This document shows, piece after piece, positions 20,130-29,620 of a stretch of DNA of 64,000 bases; positions within the stretch are counted from its first letter, which is position 1; each line of letters opens with the position of its first letter. This DNA is from Leptospira hartskeerlii. Lineage in GTDB: Bacteria > Spirochaetota > Leptospiria > Leptospirales > Leptospiraceae. Made by a program: the position numbers and the translations under genes. The notes under the pieces are model-generated. The model saw only the letters and a program-made list of their open reading frames with translations. It ran no database searches and was not told the DNA's origin. The stretch lies in the NCBI RefSeq assembly GCF_002811475.1, contig NZ_NPDL01000002.1, forward strand, positions 434,001 through 498,000, read 5' to 3'.

Positions 20130-21659
20130 GTGAATATTATGGATTTATTTAAGTTATTATTTTCCAATAAAGTTATTCGATATATCGCGATTGGTATCAC
20201 GGTTTATTTGGTTAGCTTTTTCATCTATTCCAAGGCGACTAGAGGAGCTCGGGCCAATCAGTTTGTAACTAAGGCCGGAGATTTTGTGTTCAAGCCTGCT
20301 CATGCGGTTTTCGGAAAGCCGAATCGGTCCGAAAGTTTCGAAGAGAGAGGGTTTGGGGGAGCTTTTGGAGAATCAGACGACGCTCAAAATGTTCCATCTA
20401 TAGGCGCTCTAAAAGTCGAGCAACGTATGATCTCTCCGAATATAGATGTGTCCGGTCTAGTCGATTTTGAAAGTAAGGCGGATATATTCTCCAAGATCGG
20501 CGGAAGACTGGAAAAGATCTTCGTTCAAGAAGGTGAGGAAGTCTCTTTAGGACAGAAGGTGTTCCAAGTCGAAAGCCTTCAGATGGAACTGGAGTTGATG
20601 AAACAGCAGGCGACTTTAGAAGCTTCCCGATCCCAAGCTCGTTTGGCGAGAGAGAAGTGGGAAAAAGCCAAAATGAATGTATATGGCTTGCTCCAAGAAA
20701 AGGAAAAAAGCGAGGCTATCTTCGAAAAGGCAAGAGAAGAACTCGAAAAAGCCAGAGCTACTTTTTTCGCAATAGAAGAGGTTTATAAGGTCGGTGGTCT
20801 TAGTAAGGAAGAGTTCGAGACCGCCAAACTTGGGTTAACTACAAAGGAAACAGCATTAGGAGTAGCTAAAAGGGATAAGGAAATCCGTAGTATAGGATTG
20901 ACCGACGAGGATATCGTTCAGAACGGTTATGTACTCCCGCGTTCTAAAGAGGAAAAACTCAATCTTTTCAAGGAAATCAATACTAAAATAGAAAGAGCGG
21001 AATACGAGGCGATGGAAGGGGTATGTAGATCCCACGAAGCGCAAGTGAACTCTACCAAAACTATGCTGAAGGAAGTCATAGTTTATTCTCCTATGAGGGG
21101 TGTAGTCGCTAAGAAGTATAAGTCCGAGGGAGAACTTCTGGGAGGTTCGTCGGGAAATCCAGCGGTTCTTACTATCATCAACATTAATAAAGTATATGCA
21201 GTTTTTAATATTACGGAAACCGAATCTACAGTTTTGAAAAAAGGAATGCGTGTAGATTTTTTTGCAGATGTTTTTCCTGATATAAAATTTTCCGGGAAAG
21301 TAACTTTGGTGAGCCCTCTGGTGGATCAGAAAGCGCATACTGTGGAAGTCAGAGCGATCGTAGAGAACGTAGGTAAAAAATTAAAGCCCGGAATGTTTAT
21401 CAGAGCGAACATCGTTTTGGGAAATCCGACTCCTACTATTCTTCTTCCATCGATCTCTTTACTTGCTAATGAAGGAGATAAATCTTCAGTTTTCGTTTTC
21501 AAAGACGGTCGTTGTTATAGCACTGAAGTTAAAGTTGGAAAAAAATACGGGAATGATGTAGAAATTCTCCAAGGGCTCCAGCAGAACGATGTTGTTCTTT
21601 TGGAAAAACTTTCCCAATTGAGGGACGGCATGCCCGTGACGCCTTCTTTCAGTAGATAA
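20130..21659 (+). CDS. RND efflux periplasmic adaptor (membrane fusion protein)
   Basis: A 509-residue HlyD/AcrA-type adaptor with one N-terminal membrane segment (RYIAIGITVYLVSFFIYSKA). A split lipoyl domain is visible in IGGRLEKIFVQEGEEVSLGQ, and the return half in VIVYSPMRGVVAKKYKSEGE. Between them lies an unusually long coiled-coil hairpin (about residues 150-280). The beta-barrel and membrane-proximal parts follow (VEVRAIVENVGKKLKPGMF). It links the inner-membrane permeases to the TolC-like duct. The start is GTG, with an ATG three codons later as alternative. The next gene starts immediately after the stop. Confidence 0.94.
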   Translation: MNIMDLFKLLFSNKVIRYIAIGITVYLVSFFIYSKATRGARANQFVTKAGDFVFKPAHAVFGKPNRSESFEERGFGGAFGESDDAQNVPSIGALKVEQRMISPNIDVSGLVDFESKADIFSKIGGRLEKIFVQEGEEVSLGQKVFQVESLQMELELMKQQATLEASRSQARLAREKWEKAKMNVYGLLQEKEKSEAIFEKAREELEKARATFFAIEEVYKVGGLSKEEFETAKLGLTTKETALGVAKRDKEIRSIGLTDEDIVQNGYVLPRSKEEKLNLFKEINTKIERAEYEAMEGVCRSHEAQVNSTKTMLKEVIVYSPMRGVVAKKYKSEGELLGGSSGNPAVLTIININKVYAVFNITETESTVLKKGMRVDFFADVFPDIKFSGKVTLVSPLVDQKAHTVEVRAIVENVGKKLKPGMFIRANIVLGNPTPTILLPSISLLANEGDKSSVFVFKDGRCYSTEVKVGKKYGNDVEILQGLQQNDVVLLEKLSQLRDGMPVTPSFSR

Positions 21660-24600
21660 ATGAAAGCGATCCTTCGGTTCTGCATCGGTAGACCGGTGAC
21701 GGTTGCCATGATTTGGTCCGCTCTCGATATTTTCGGACTTATCGCTCTAGAAAATCTAAAAATCAATCTAATGCCCGATCTGGAGTTTCCGAAAGTAACT
21801 ATCGTTACCGGTTATCCTAATTCGTCTTCGGATGAGGTAGAGAGTCTTATCACAAAACCGATTTCAGATGCGGTTAGTACGATCGGCGGAGTGGAGTCGG
21901 TTCGTTCGGAGTCGATGGAAGGTCTCTCTACTGTTACAGTCCAATTTTCAAATCATACTTCAGTAGACTTTGCAATCATAGAGATCCGAGAGAGGATCGA
22001 CTTAGTAAGGGACTCTTTGCCTCAGGATGCGAATCGACCTATCGTCATTCGTTTCGATCCTTCTCAATCCGCTTTTCAGGAGATTGCGATCTTTCCAAAA
22101 GCAGGAATGAAAGACCAGGAATTGAGGTCTTTCCTGGCAGACAGTGTGAAGGTTTATTTCGAAAGAGTGGAAGGACTTGCTGCGGTCCAGTTTTCGGGAG
22201 GATTCAAAAAGGAAGTATCGATTGAGATCGATTCGGAGAAGATGAACTCCTATAGCATTTCCCTTTTTGATATCAGAAAAGCGATTTCGCTTTCGAACGT
22301 TAGTTATCCTGCTGGTACTTTGCCGGTGGGTGATAAGGATTATTTGATCCGTGCAGTAGGAGAATTCAAGTCAGTCGCAAATATTGGCGAAACAGTAGTC
22401 GGCAACAATTCCCAAGGTGTTCCGATCCGTTTGGGCTCTTTTGCGGATGTTCATGTAGGATTTAGAGAACAGACAGGTATCGCAAGATATAACGGTAAAG
22501 ACTGCGTTATAGCCTACTTATATAAGGAATCAGGTAGAAATTCGGTCGAAATTTCCGATCGTATTAAATTAGAATTAAGTAATATTAATCAGAAATTCGG
22601 AAAAGAATTATCCGCGGAAATCGTATACGACGAATCCAAATTTATCAGAGAATCGATTTCAGGAGTTACAGGCTCTTTAATTACGGGGATGATCCTGGCC
22701 TTTTTGGTTTTAGTATTTTTGCTTCGAAATTTGAAAAGCCCGATCATTCTGCTTACCGTTATTCCTGCGTCGCTTTTTTCGACACTTTTGCTTTTTTACG
22801 TCTTCGGAATTTCCTTAAATATGATGTCTTTAGGTGGGATGGCTTTAGGTATCGGTATGCTTTTCGATACGAGTAACGTCGTTTTTTCCTCGATCGAAAG
22901 GAATCTTTCCAGAGGTGTTCCGATCAAGGAAGCTTCTCTGAAGGGAACTGCGGAAGTTACGGGTTCCGTTGTATCCGCTACTCTGACTACAGTGATCGTT
23001 TTTTTGCCGATCATTTTCTTTAAGAGTATGATCGGTATCGTTTTCGGAGAGATGGCGCTTGCAATTACGATCTCTCTCTTGATGAGTCTACTCGCTTCCT
23101 TGACCCTAATCCCTATGATGACTTCCGTTTTGTATTCGGTTTCTATGGAACCGAAATTCTTAAAAGAAGTGATCTTTAAACGTTCCGAAGAATTTCACAG
23201 AAATCTTTTGTCCAAATATGAGACTAAGCTGATTTCCTATATCGAAGAACCGAAACCTTTGATCCGATCGATTTCTATTTTATTTATAGTTTCGGTAGCT
23301 TTTCTATTTATACTTCCGAAAGAGTTCGTTCCGAGAGTAGACACCGGAGAATTTTCGATCTTTATCAAAGCTAAAAATGGATCGGGGCTTATTCATACCT
23401 CGGAAGTCGTTTCTTCTTTGGAGTCCTCTTTGCTGAAGGATCCGGATGTGAAGAGTGTAATTACTCGTATCGGTTTTGAAGAAGATCAATTGGGCTCTAA
23501 GAAGAGGGGAAATTGGGGTTCGAATAGGGCTGTTCTAAGAGTGATCTTGAAAGAGGGTTCCTGGTCTTCGTCTGCAGAATTTATCTCTAAGTTTAGGAAG
23601 TCGCTACGTCTTTCGGAAGAAACGGAAATTCATTTTGAAAACAGTGGGGATGTCTTGGCTTCTGTAGTTTCCGCTGAAGGGAACGGTCTCAGTTTAGAAA
23701 TTTTAGGGGAGAATCTCCAAACTTTAAAGGAAATAGGAAGTAATTTAAAATCCAGACTTTCCAAATTGCCGGGGATCAAAGATACTCGGGTTAGTATGGA
23801 GGATACTTCGGTCGAATACGATCTGAGCTTTGATTCCATTAAGGCAAGTTTCTTTAATCTGAATAACGACTATCTATCCAATTATCTTCGTATGGCAAAT
23901 TTCGGTTCCGTAGTGACTAAAATTAAATTGGAGAATCGGAATAGAGACGTTAGACTCTTCTTTAAAAAAGGAGATGTAGATTCTCTGGATAAGGTACTAG
24001 GGATGAGGATCCAATCACCGAATGGGAATTTGGTCCAACTTTCTCAGATAGGCACCATTAAAGAAACTCAGGCTCCGGTCTCTATCATTCGTTCCGGAAA
24101 TTCCAGAGTGAATTTGGTTACTGCGGAGGTGGATTTCAGCGAATCTAATAATCCGTATGATGATGTTAAAGATGTAATCTCCAAAATGAATTTGCCGGAA
24201 GGATATCGGGTTAGGTTTGCGGGAGAACAGGAGAATATCGATAGGTCTTTCGGCGATCTGATCTTTGCGTTCATTTTAGCGATCGTTCTTATCTATATGT
24301 TACTTGCGAGTCAGTTCGAATCTTTACTGTATTCTTTGATTATGATCTGCACGATCCCACTTATGTTTATCGGGGTGTTTCCCGCTTTGTATCTTTTCGG
24401 TAAGAGCTTAAACGTTAGTTCCTTTATGGGTTTGGTCTTACTTCTCGGGGTAGTCGTAGATAACGCTGCACTTTATTATGAGTATGTTCATCTACTCTCT
24501 AAAGAGAATATTCCTTTGCGTAAGGTTATCGTGGATAGCGGCAAGATTGTTTTACGTCCGATCCTGATGAATAACGCGACTACAATTTTAGGTTTATTGC

Positions 24601-24749
24601 CTATCATGTTGGAGCTCCAAAAAGGGACCGAGTTCCAGTCTCCTATGGCGATCGTTAGTATCGTAGGTCTTTTGACCTCCTTCTTCTTTAGTCTTTATCT
24701 GATCCCTGTTCTCTTCTTTTATCTTTTGAAGAATAAAGAAAGGGCTTAG
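21660..24749 (+). CDS. RND efflux permease, intact subunit
   Basis: A 1029-residue inner-membrane resistance-nodulation-division transporter with the usual 12-helix, two-porter-domain plan. The N-terminus reads RPVTVAMIWSALDIFGLIAL...PDLEFPKVTIVTGYPN. TM4 has GGMALGIGMLFDTSNVVFSSIERN with an acidic Asp403. TM10 has LVLLLGVVVDNAALYYEYV with Asp934 where HAE1 drug pumps usually have Lys. These intramembrane charges carry proton flow in the family. The substrate is unknown; the family includes drug, lipid and metal pumps. It abuts the adaptor gene and lies five bases before a second RND gene. Confidence 0.95.
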   Translation: MKAILRFCIGRPVTVAMIWSALDIFGLIALENLKINLMPDLEFPKVTIVTGYPNSSSDEVESLITKPISDAVSTIGGVESVRSESMEGLSTVTVQFSNHTSVDFAIIEIRERIDLVRDSLPQDANRPIVIRFDPSQSAFQEIAIFPKAGMKDQELRSFLADSVKVYFERVEGLAAVQFSGGFKKEVSIEIDSEKMNSYSISLFDIRKAISLSNVSYPAGTLPVGDKDYLIRAVGEFKSVANIGETVVGNNSQGVPIRLGSFADVHVGFREQTGIARYNGKDCVIAYLYKESGRNSVEISDRIKLELSNINQKFGKELSAEIVYDESKFIRESISGVTGSLITGMILAFLVLVFLLRNLKSPIILLTVIPASLFSTLLLFYVFGISLNMMSLGGMALGIGMLFDTSNVVFSSIERNLSRGVPIKEASLKGTAEVTGSVVSATLTTVIVFLPIIFFKSMIGIVFGEMALAITISLLMSLLASLTLIPMMTSVLYSVSMEPKFLKEVIFKRSEEFHRNLLSKYETKLISYIEEPKPLIRSISILFIVSVAFLFILPKEFVPRVDTGEFSIFIKAKNGSGLIHTSEVVSSLESSLLKDPDVKSVITRIGFEEDQLGSKKRGNWGSNRAVLRVILKEGSWSSSAEFISKFRKSLRLSEETEIHFENSGDVLASVVSAEGNGLSLEILGENLQTLKEIGSNLKSRLSKLPGIKDTRVSMEDTSVEYDLSFDSIKASFFNLNNDYLSNYLRMANFGSVVTKIKLENRNRDVRLFFKKGDVDSLDKVLGMRIQSPNGNLVQLSQIGTIKETQAPVSIIRSGNSRVNLVTAEVDFSESNNPYDDVKDVISKMNLPEGYRVRFAGEQENIDRSFGDLIFAFILAIVLIYMLLASQFESLLYSLIMICTIPLMFIGVFPALYLFGKSLNVSSFMGLVLLLGVVVDNAALYYEYVHLLSKENIPLRKVIVDSGKIVLRPILMNNATTILGLLPIMLELQKGTEFQSPMAIVSIVGLLTSFFFSLYLIPVLFFYLLKNKERA

Positions 24750-24754
24750 TCGTT

Positions 24755-27688
24755 ATGACCGATCTAAAAGTCTTTTTTAGAGAGCACATCCTGAGTATGA
24801 GTATGCTTTTTTCCGGATTTTTGCTTTTCGGGTTTTTAGCTTTTTTTCAAGTTCCGATCACTCTATTCCCGACGATGGAGTATCCAGGTTTGACCATTTC
24901 GGTCGAGTATCCAGGCGCGGATGTTTTGCTTGTGGAGGAACTTTTGACTGTTCCCTTGGAGGAAGCGGTTTCCGGGGTAGGCGGGATAGAAGAGATCCGT
25001 TCTTATGCCGAGAGAGGTAAGACGGAAATCAATTTAGAATTTCGTAAAGGAATCAATATCGATCTAAAGAGTTTGGAGATCCGGGAAAGGATCGATATGG
25101 TCTCGAGTAATTTTCCGAGAGAAGTCCATAAGCCGTTAGTGTTGCAGTACGATCCCGATCAAAGACCGGTGATGATCCTTTCTGTCGAAAGTCAGAAGTT
25201 CGATTTTGCAATTTTAAGAAGTATCGCGGACAACGAAGTGCGTAGGTATCTAGAGAATGTGGAGGGAGTGAGTAAAATCTCCTCTTCGGGTGGTAAGGTC
25301 CGAGAAGTTTTGATCGGCTGTGACCTTCAAAAATTAAGAGCTTACGGCCTCGGATTGGAAGATATCCAAGAAGCGGTCCAACATAATAACAAGGATGCCT
25401 CCATCGGAGCTGTAGAAAAATCGGGCCGGAAGGTCCAATTGAAAGTTTTCGGTAAATATTCCAGTTTGAGAGATCTTCAAAAGCAACCTTTCCATTCGAA
25501 GGAGTTGGGAAGAATTTTCTTTTTGGAGGATTTTGCGGAGGTTTCTTTCGCTTATAGAGACGAGGAAAGCTCTTCTAGGATCAACGGAAAGGAAACTGTG
25601 AGCGTTTTCGTTTATAAATCCTCGCTCGGAAATACGCTTCAAATCGCCTCATCTATTCGGCAGAAGTTGGAAGAGTTGGTCCTTCCGGATGTTCATTTTA
25701 ACGTTGTTTACGATCAGTCCGAGTCTATTCGTAAGACATATCAGAATATTATAATTTGCTTTTTTGTCGGAGCATTACTTTTGGGCGGATTTTGGTATTG
25801 GAGAAGAAGGAGAGGTAGAGATGAGAATTACATTACTCTTTTTTGTCAATTGCCACTGAACTTCTTTTTGGTGGAATTCGTCCTTTTTATATCTAAGATA
25901 GACTTCGATATAGTTATCGCGTGTTCCGTTATCGTAGGCTTTGCGCTTTGGCTGATAGTTTATCAGTCTCTCTCGAAGGATGAGGGAGTTTTTTCCCTGC
26001 AGAACACTATAGGAGATTTCTTTTCCTTAGTGGTGATCGTTCTTTCTCTTTGTTTGCCGTTATATTATTTGGATCCGGATACGGGACAATCCACGATGAG
26101 ACTTGGGTTATTCATCGTATTGTATTTGTCTTGTTCGTATTTTCTTTTTTTACCTTTGCATTTCGTTATCGGACGCATTCGAGCATTACTTATCGGTTCT
26201 TACGTTTCGGTCCCCGATTTTTACAAGAATTCGGATGTTCTAAATTCGAATTTCTCAAGTCCGTTCCGTTTCAATTGGAATGTTTCGGAAAGGGTTTTCT
26301 GGGGATTGTATATTATAGTTTTGTTATTCGGTCTGTTTAGGCTAGTGAAAAGCGAGAAGGAATTGTTTTATTCCATAGAGAACAAAAGAATTCTGGGTTT
26401 TGTAGAATTTCCGTCCGGTTTTAATTTTCCTCAGACGAACGAGGTTGTGAAAAAAGTAGAGAGTAAGATCGCCGAGGCGGAGGGCTTTGCGGAAATCACT
26501 TCGAAGATCGACCCTGGACATGCGTTTCTTGTGATCACTATAGACGAATCTAAAATTGACGGGGATAAATTCATTCAGAATGTCAGAGCCTCCATAGGGG
26601 ATATCAGCCCAGCTTTTTGTTATTTTTCGAGAGAATCGGAAAATTCGAAATTCAAAGATATTCGGATCGATATTCTGGGAGACGATCTAGACAAGTTAGA
26701 CGAGCTTGCTAAGAACGCTGCGGGAAAAGCTTCGAAAATTCCTGGAGTCGGCGACGTAGTTTTGAATTATAAATCGCCGAGGGATGAATTAGAACTTTCT
26801 CTGAATAATAATAAGGCTTCCGGTGCTTCCTTAAATAATGCGGAGATTGCAGGCTTTTTGAAAACGGCAATCCAAGGCTCGGTTATCTCAAAGTATGTGG
26901 AAGATCATAGAGAGCTGGATATAAGATTAAGGGCATTGAAAGAGTTTCGCAATTCGAAACAAAGTTTGGAAAGATTCGTCGTGAAAAACCAAGTCGGTAA
27001 GTATGTGCCGATCCCGGAAGTGACTACTCAAAAAGAATCTCATTCCCCCACTAAAGTATTTCGTAAAAATAAGAAAAGGGTATTGTCCTTTTCTTTGCGA
27101 CTTACTAGCGGTTCCTATATTTCAGTTAAATCTAATATAGTGCAGGAGTTGGAGAAAGATCTTCCTGAAAATTATTATATCGAGCCGGGCAGGAGTATGG
27201 AGAAAATTTGGGAAACGGAGAACCGTCTTTACGGTGTTATTTGCTTTTCTTTGGTTTTGATCTATATGGTACTCGCTTCTTATTTCGAATCGTTTAAGGA
27301 ACCGTTTGCAGTTTTGTTTACTGCGGTATTGCCTTTTTTTATCACTCTTTCGGCAATGAGTCTGGTTTTTGGGACTTTGTCCTTGCCGATCTATTTGGGG
27401 TTGCTGTTGACGATCTCGATTTCGTGTTTTCACGTTATGAGGATACTTAAAACGGGAGAAGCGATCGGGTCGGGGTTTAGGAAGAGATCTGCGATTTTCG
27501 GGATCTTGGCTTTGTGTATTCCTCAAATCGTTTTTGCGAGGGAAGGGGGAAGGTTTTTGATGGAGTTCGAGCTCACTATAATCGTAGGTTATAGTTGTTC
27601 TCTTTTCATAACTACTAAGGCTTTGCCGTACATTCTCTCTGGCCCCCCTCGACTCGTCCTTCGGCAGGCTCAGGACGGGTCTCCCTAG
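24755..27688 (+). CDS. RND permease-like protein, degenerate second subunit
   Basis: A 977-residue RND-family protein. The N-terminal porter domain is well conserved (LFPTMEYPGLTISVEYPGADVLLVEELLTVPLEEAVSGVGG), as is LRIRERIDM-like SLEIRERIDMVSSNFPREV. The TM4 region is replaced by VIACSVIVGFALWLIVYQSLSKDE and TM10 by LPIYLGLLLTISISCFHVMRIL, both without an acidic residue. A proton relay is therefore not visible, and it probably works only as a partner of the intact permease. The last ~14 residues (PPRLVLRQAQDGSP) and the stop codon lie in a REP-like repeat, so the native C-terminus has been replaced. Confidence 0.9.
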   Translation: MTDLKVFFREHILSMSMLFSGFLLFGFLAFFQVPITLFPTMEYPGLTISVEYPGADVLLVEELLTVPLEEAVSGVGGIEEIRSYAERGKTEINLEFRKGINIDLKSLEIRERIDMVSSNFPREVHKPLVLQYDPDQRPVMILSVESQKFDFAILRSIADNEVRRYLENVEGVSKISSSGGKVREVLIGCDLQKLRAYGLGLEDIQEAVQHNNKDASIGAVEKSGRKVQLKVFGKYSSLRDLQKQPFHSKELGRIFFLEDFAEVSFAYRDEESSSRINGKETVSVFVYKSSLGNTLQIASSIRQKLEELVLPDVHFNVVYDQSESIRKTYQNIIICFFVGALLLGGFWYWRRRRGRDENYITLFCQLPLNFFLVEFVLFISKIDFDIVIACSVIVGFALWLIVYQSLSKDEGVFSLQNTIGDFFSLVVIVLSLCLPLYYLDPDTGQSTMRLGLFIVLYLSCSYFLFLPLHFVIGRIRALLIGSYVSVPDFYKNSDVLNSNFSSPFRFNWNVSERVFWGLYIIVLLFGLFRLVKSEKELFYSIENKRILGFVEFPSGFNFPQTNEVVKKVESKIAEAEGFAEITSKIDPGHAFLVITIDESKIDGDKFIQNVRASIGDISPAFCYFSRESENSKFKDIRIDILGDDLDKLDELAKNAAGKASKIPGVGDVVLNYKSPRDELELSLNNNKASGASLNNAEIAGFLKTAIQGSVISKYVEDHRELDIRLRALKEFRNSKQSLERFVVKNQVGKYVPIPEVTTQKESHSPTKVFRKNKKRVLSFSLRLTSGSYISVKSNIVQELEKDLPENYYIEPGRSMEKIWETENRLYGVICFSLVLIYMVLASYFESFKEPFAVLFTAVLPFFITLSAMSLVFGTLSLPIYLGLLLTISISCFHVMRILKTGEAIGSGFRKRSAIFGILALCIPQIVFAREGGRFLMEFELTIIVGYSCSLFITTKALPYILSGPPRLVLRQAQDGSP

Positions 27689-27784
27689 GGCTGAGTTTAT
27701 CGAAGTCCCTGGACAAGCTTGCGCTGAGCTTGCCGAAGCGCTCGGGACAAGCCCCTCGACTCGCTTCGCTCGCTCGGGACAAGG
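27643..27784. repeat. REP-like GC-rich palindromic repeat block A
   Basis: A string of related units: CCCTCGACTCGTCC, CTTCGGCAGGCTCAGGAC, GGGCTGAGTTTATCGAAGTC, GAGCTTGCCGAAGCGCTCGG and CTCGCTTCGCTCGCTCGGGAC. Each is an imperfect palindrome around TCGA or TTCG. The block begins inside the 3' end of the second RND gene and fills most of the gap before the MORN gene. It is much richer in G+C than its surroundings. Confidence 0.85.
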
Positions 27785-27857
27785 AATTGAATATGATTGT
27801 TGTAATTTTAGATTTTATTAATGAAGTTTCGTTTAGTTTCCGGAAAGTAGGTGAGGC

Positions 27858-28685
27858 GTGATCATAAAGATATTTGATTTTTTTAATAAATTAGTTTCGT
27901 TCATTCGAGAATCTTTCGTGTTTAAGAAGGTAGTCGCTTTTTATACTCCGTTTTCTTGGAAAAGGAGTTTGGGTTCTTTTGCGGTACTTCTTTTTCTGGT
28001 CGGAGCATATTTCCGGATCTTTGACGATGCTACATGTTTAGAAGGAAATTGTAAGGATAGTCTTTCTAAGATCCAATTCCGTAACGGAGATATTTATCAA
28101 GGGACCTTTGTGGATTCTAAGCCTCAAGGTTTTGGAGCCTTTTGGAGTCAAAAGGGAGATTATTATCAGGGCAGCTGGTTCCGTGGAATGAAACACGGTA
28201 AAGGGAAATATGTTTATCCTAACGGTACCGAATATGTGGGAGATTTTACCTTCAATAAAAAAGAAGGCGTAGGAGTTTTCAAATGGGCGGACGGAAGCAC
28301 GTTAGAGGGTTCTTGGATCGGAGATCGTCCACAGGGCCAGGGCGTGTTGAGTCTGCCTGGCTCGCGTAAGTTTGTAGGTTATTATCAGAAAGGTTCTATT
28401 TACGATGGAGAGGGAGTGTTTATCTATTCTGACGGTTCCAAGTATTTAGGAAGTTGGAAAGCAGGTATGAGACATGGCTTTGGGGTTTTGGTCGCTCCAG
28501 GCGGGATCGTTTTGTTCAAAGGAATGTGGGAAAATGATCGAAAGGTTTTAGGACCCCTCGACAAGCCCTTCGCTATCGCTCAGGACAAGCTCGGGGCGGG
28601 CTCTTCGACGGGCTCTGGGCAGGTCCTTCGGCAGGCTCAGGATAAACACACTAGTAAGGCAATTAAAAAGAAGAAAGGCAATTGA
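27858..28685 (+). CDS. MORN-repeat membrane-anchored protein with a repeat-encoded insertion
   Basis: A 275-residue protein with one N-terminal membrane segment (KRSLGSFAVLLFLVGAYFRIF). At least six MORN units follow: GDIYQGTFVDSKPQGFGAFW, GDYYQGSWFRGMKHGKGKYV, GTEYVGDFTFNKKEGVGVF, GSTLEGSWIGDRPQGQGVL, GSKYLGSWKAGMRHGFGVL and a last divergent one. MORN proteins often bind membranes or organise envelope structures; the role here is unknown. Residues about 232-263 (LDKPFAIAQDKLGAGS, then GSGQVLRQAQDK) are encoded by a REP-like repeat, after which a basic native tail (SKAIKKKKGN) resumes in frame. The start is GTG after GTAGGTGAGG. Confidence 0.87.
   Translation: MIIKIFDFFNKLVSFIRESFVFKKVVAFYTPFSWKRSLGSFAVLLFLVGAYFRIFDDATCLEGNCKDSLSKIQFRNGDIYQGTFVDSKPQGFGAFWSQKGDYYQGSWFRGMKHGKGKYVYPNGTEYVGDFTFNKKEGVGVFKWADGSTLEGSWIGDRPQGQGVLSLPGSRKFVGYYQKGSIYDGEGVFIYSDGSKYLGSWKAGMRHGFGVLVAPGGIVLFKGMWENDRKVLGPLDKPFAIAQDKLGAGSSTGSGQVLRQAQDKHTSKAIKKKKGN
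28553..28646. repeat. REP-like repeat block B, inside the MORN gene
   Basis: Units CCCCTCGACAAGCCCTTCGC, CGCTCAGGACAAGCTCGGGG and CCTTCGGCAGGCTCAGGAT, matching the other blocks of this region. It keeps the MORN reading frame open and adds about 31 residues without ending the protein. Confidence 0.85.
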
Positions 28686-28687
28686 TC

Positions 28688-29377
28688 ATGAATCGAATAC
28701 TAGAAAGATTAAAGGAACTTGTTCGGGATAATTTTTATACGAGAGCATTTAAGAAAAATCTTCATTATAATCTTTATCCGGAAACTATTTTGAAAGAAAC
28801 TCCGAAGGAATTTTTTAGAGGAGTTTTTAGAGCCTTTCTTTTGTTTTTAGGGACCTATGTTGTGTTTAATCTACTGGTCTCTTTGACGAACGCGGCATAT
28901 TTAGTAGAGTACGGAAATCGAATGAGGGAACTCTACGATCAGGGAAAGGTTTCTTTTACTCTTTACTTGATGAATTCATTTCCGAATAGCATTTTCATGC
29001 TTGCCGTGCTTTTTCTGATCTTCCAATTCTATTTTGCGAGTCTTAGTTATTTTGCTCTTTGGGTTTTGGGAGAAGGAGAAAGATCGTTTCGTAGGATCTT
29101 GGGAATCGCATTTTCCACCAGTCTTTATGTTCTTTTAGCGTTTTATCCTATATTAGTTCTTTTTAATATAGTTCCGAACTCTTTTAAGAAGGACCCGTTC
29201 TCTATGGTATTATTCTTGAGCCTGAACGGGATTTTCTTTTTCGGATCCATTATTGTGCAGTCCGTTTTTTACGTTAGAATGTGCAGAAAGGTTTTCGGTC
29301 AAAATTTGGGTAGGGCTTTGATCACTTGGTTTTTGCCGTTCTTTTTGTTTGCGACTTTTATAATTTCTAGTTTGTAG
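28688..29377 (+). CDS. Integral membrane protein, Yip1-like
   Basis: A 229-residue membrane protein. About 50 cytoplasmic N-terminal residues (LKELVRDNFYTRAFKKNLHY) precede five hydrophobic segments: FLLFLGTYVVFNLLVSL, SIFMLAVLFLIFQFYFASL, ILGIAFSTSLYVLLAFYPILVLF, FLSLNGIFFFGSIIVQSVFYV and WFLPFFLFATFIIS. The arrangement resembles the YIP1/DUF1282 superfamily, but no diagnostic motif is visible. It overlaps or abuts the MORN gene end (the ATG lies two bases after that stop; an upstream TTG would overlap it), so the two are likely cotranscribed. Confidence 0.82.
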   Translation: MNRILERLKELVRDNFYTRAFKKNLHYNLYPETILKETPKEFFRGVFRAFLLFLGTYVVFNLLVSLTNAAYLVEYGNRMRELYDQGKVSFTLYLMNSFPNSIFMLAVLFLIFQFYFASLSYFALWVLGEGERSFRRILGIAFSTSLYVLLAFYPILVLFNIVPNSFKKDPFSMVLFLSLNGIFFFGSIIVQSVFYVRMCRKVFGQNLGRALITWFLPFFLFATFIISSL

Positions 29378-29620
29378 CCCTCGCCCCTCGCCCCTCGACA
29401 TGCTCGGGGCAAGCCTACATGGGGGGAGGGTTGTCGAAGCCCCTCGACTCGCTTCGCTCGCTCGGGACAAGTTCTTGGGCTGAGCTTGTCGAAGCCCCTC
29501 GACTCGCTTCGCTCGCTCGGGACAAGTTCTTGGGCTGAGCCTGTCGAAGCCCCTCGGTGCGCTTCGCTCGCTCGGGACAGGTTCTTGGGCTGAGCCTGTC
29601 GAAGCCTCAGGGCAGGCTCG
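29378..29620. repeat. REP-like repeat block C with a three-copy 55-bp tandem array
   Basis: From 29440 to 29604 there are three contiguous copies of a 55-bp unit that begins CCCCTCGACTCGCTTCGCTC and ends GGGCTGAGCTTGTCGAAG. Copies 1 and 2 are almost identical; copy 3 differs at a few bases (GGTGC for GACTC, CCTG for CTTG). Partial units flank the array on both sides. There are no unique spacers, so this is not a CRISPR. The right edge supplies the stop codon and last residues of the minus-strand lipoprotein gene. Confidence 0.9.

Noticed and set aside
27122..27526. Minus-strand frame rich in Arg, Gln and Lys opposite the second RND gene
   Set aside because: Composition is that of reversed membrane-protein codons; no start signal and no partner genes.
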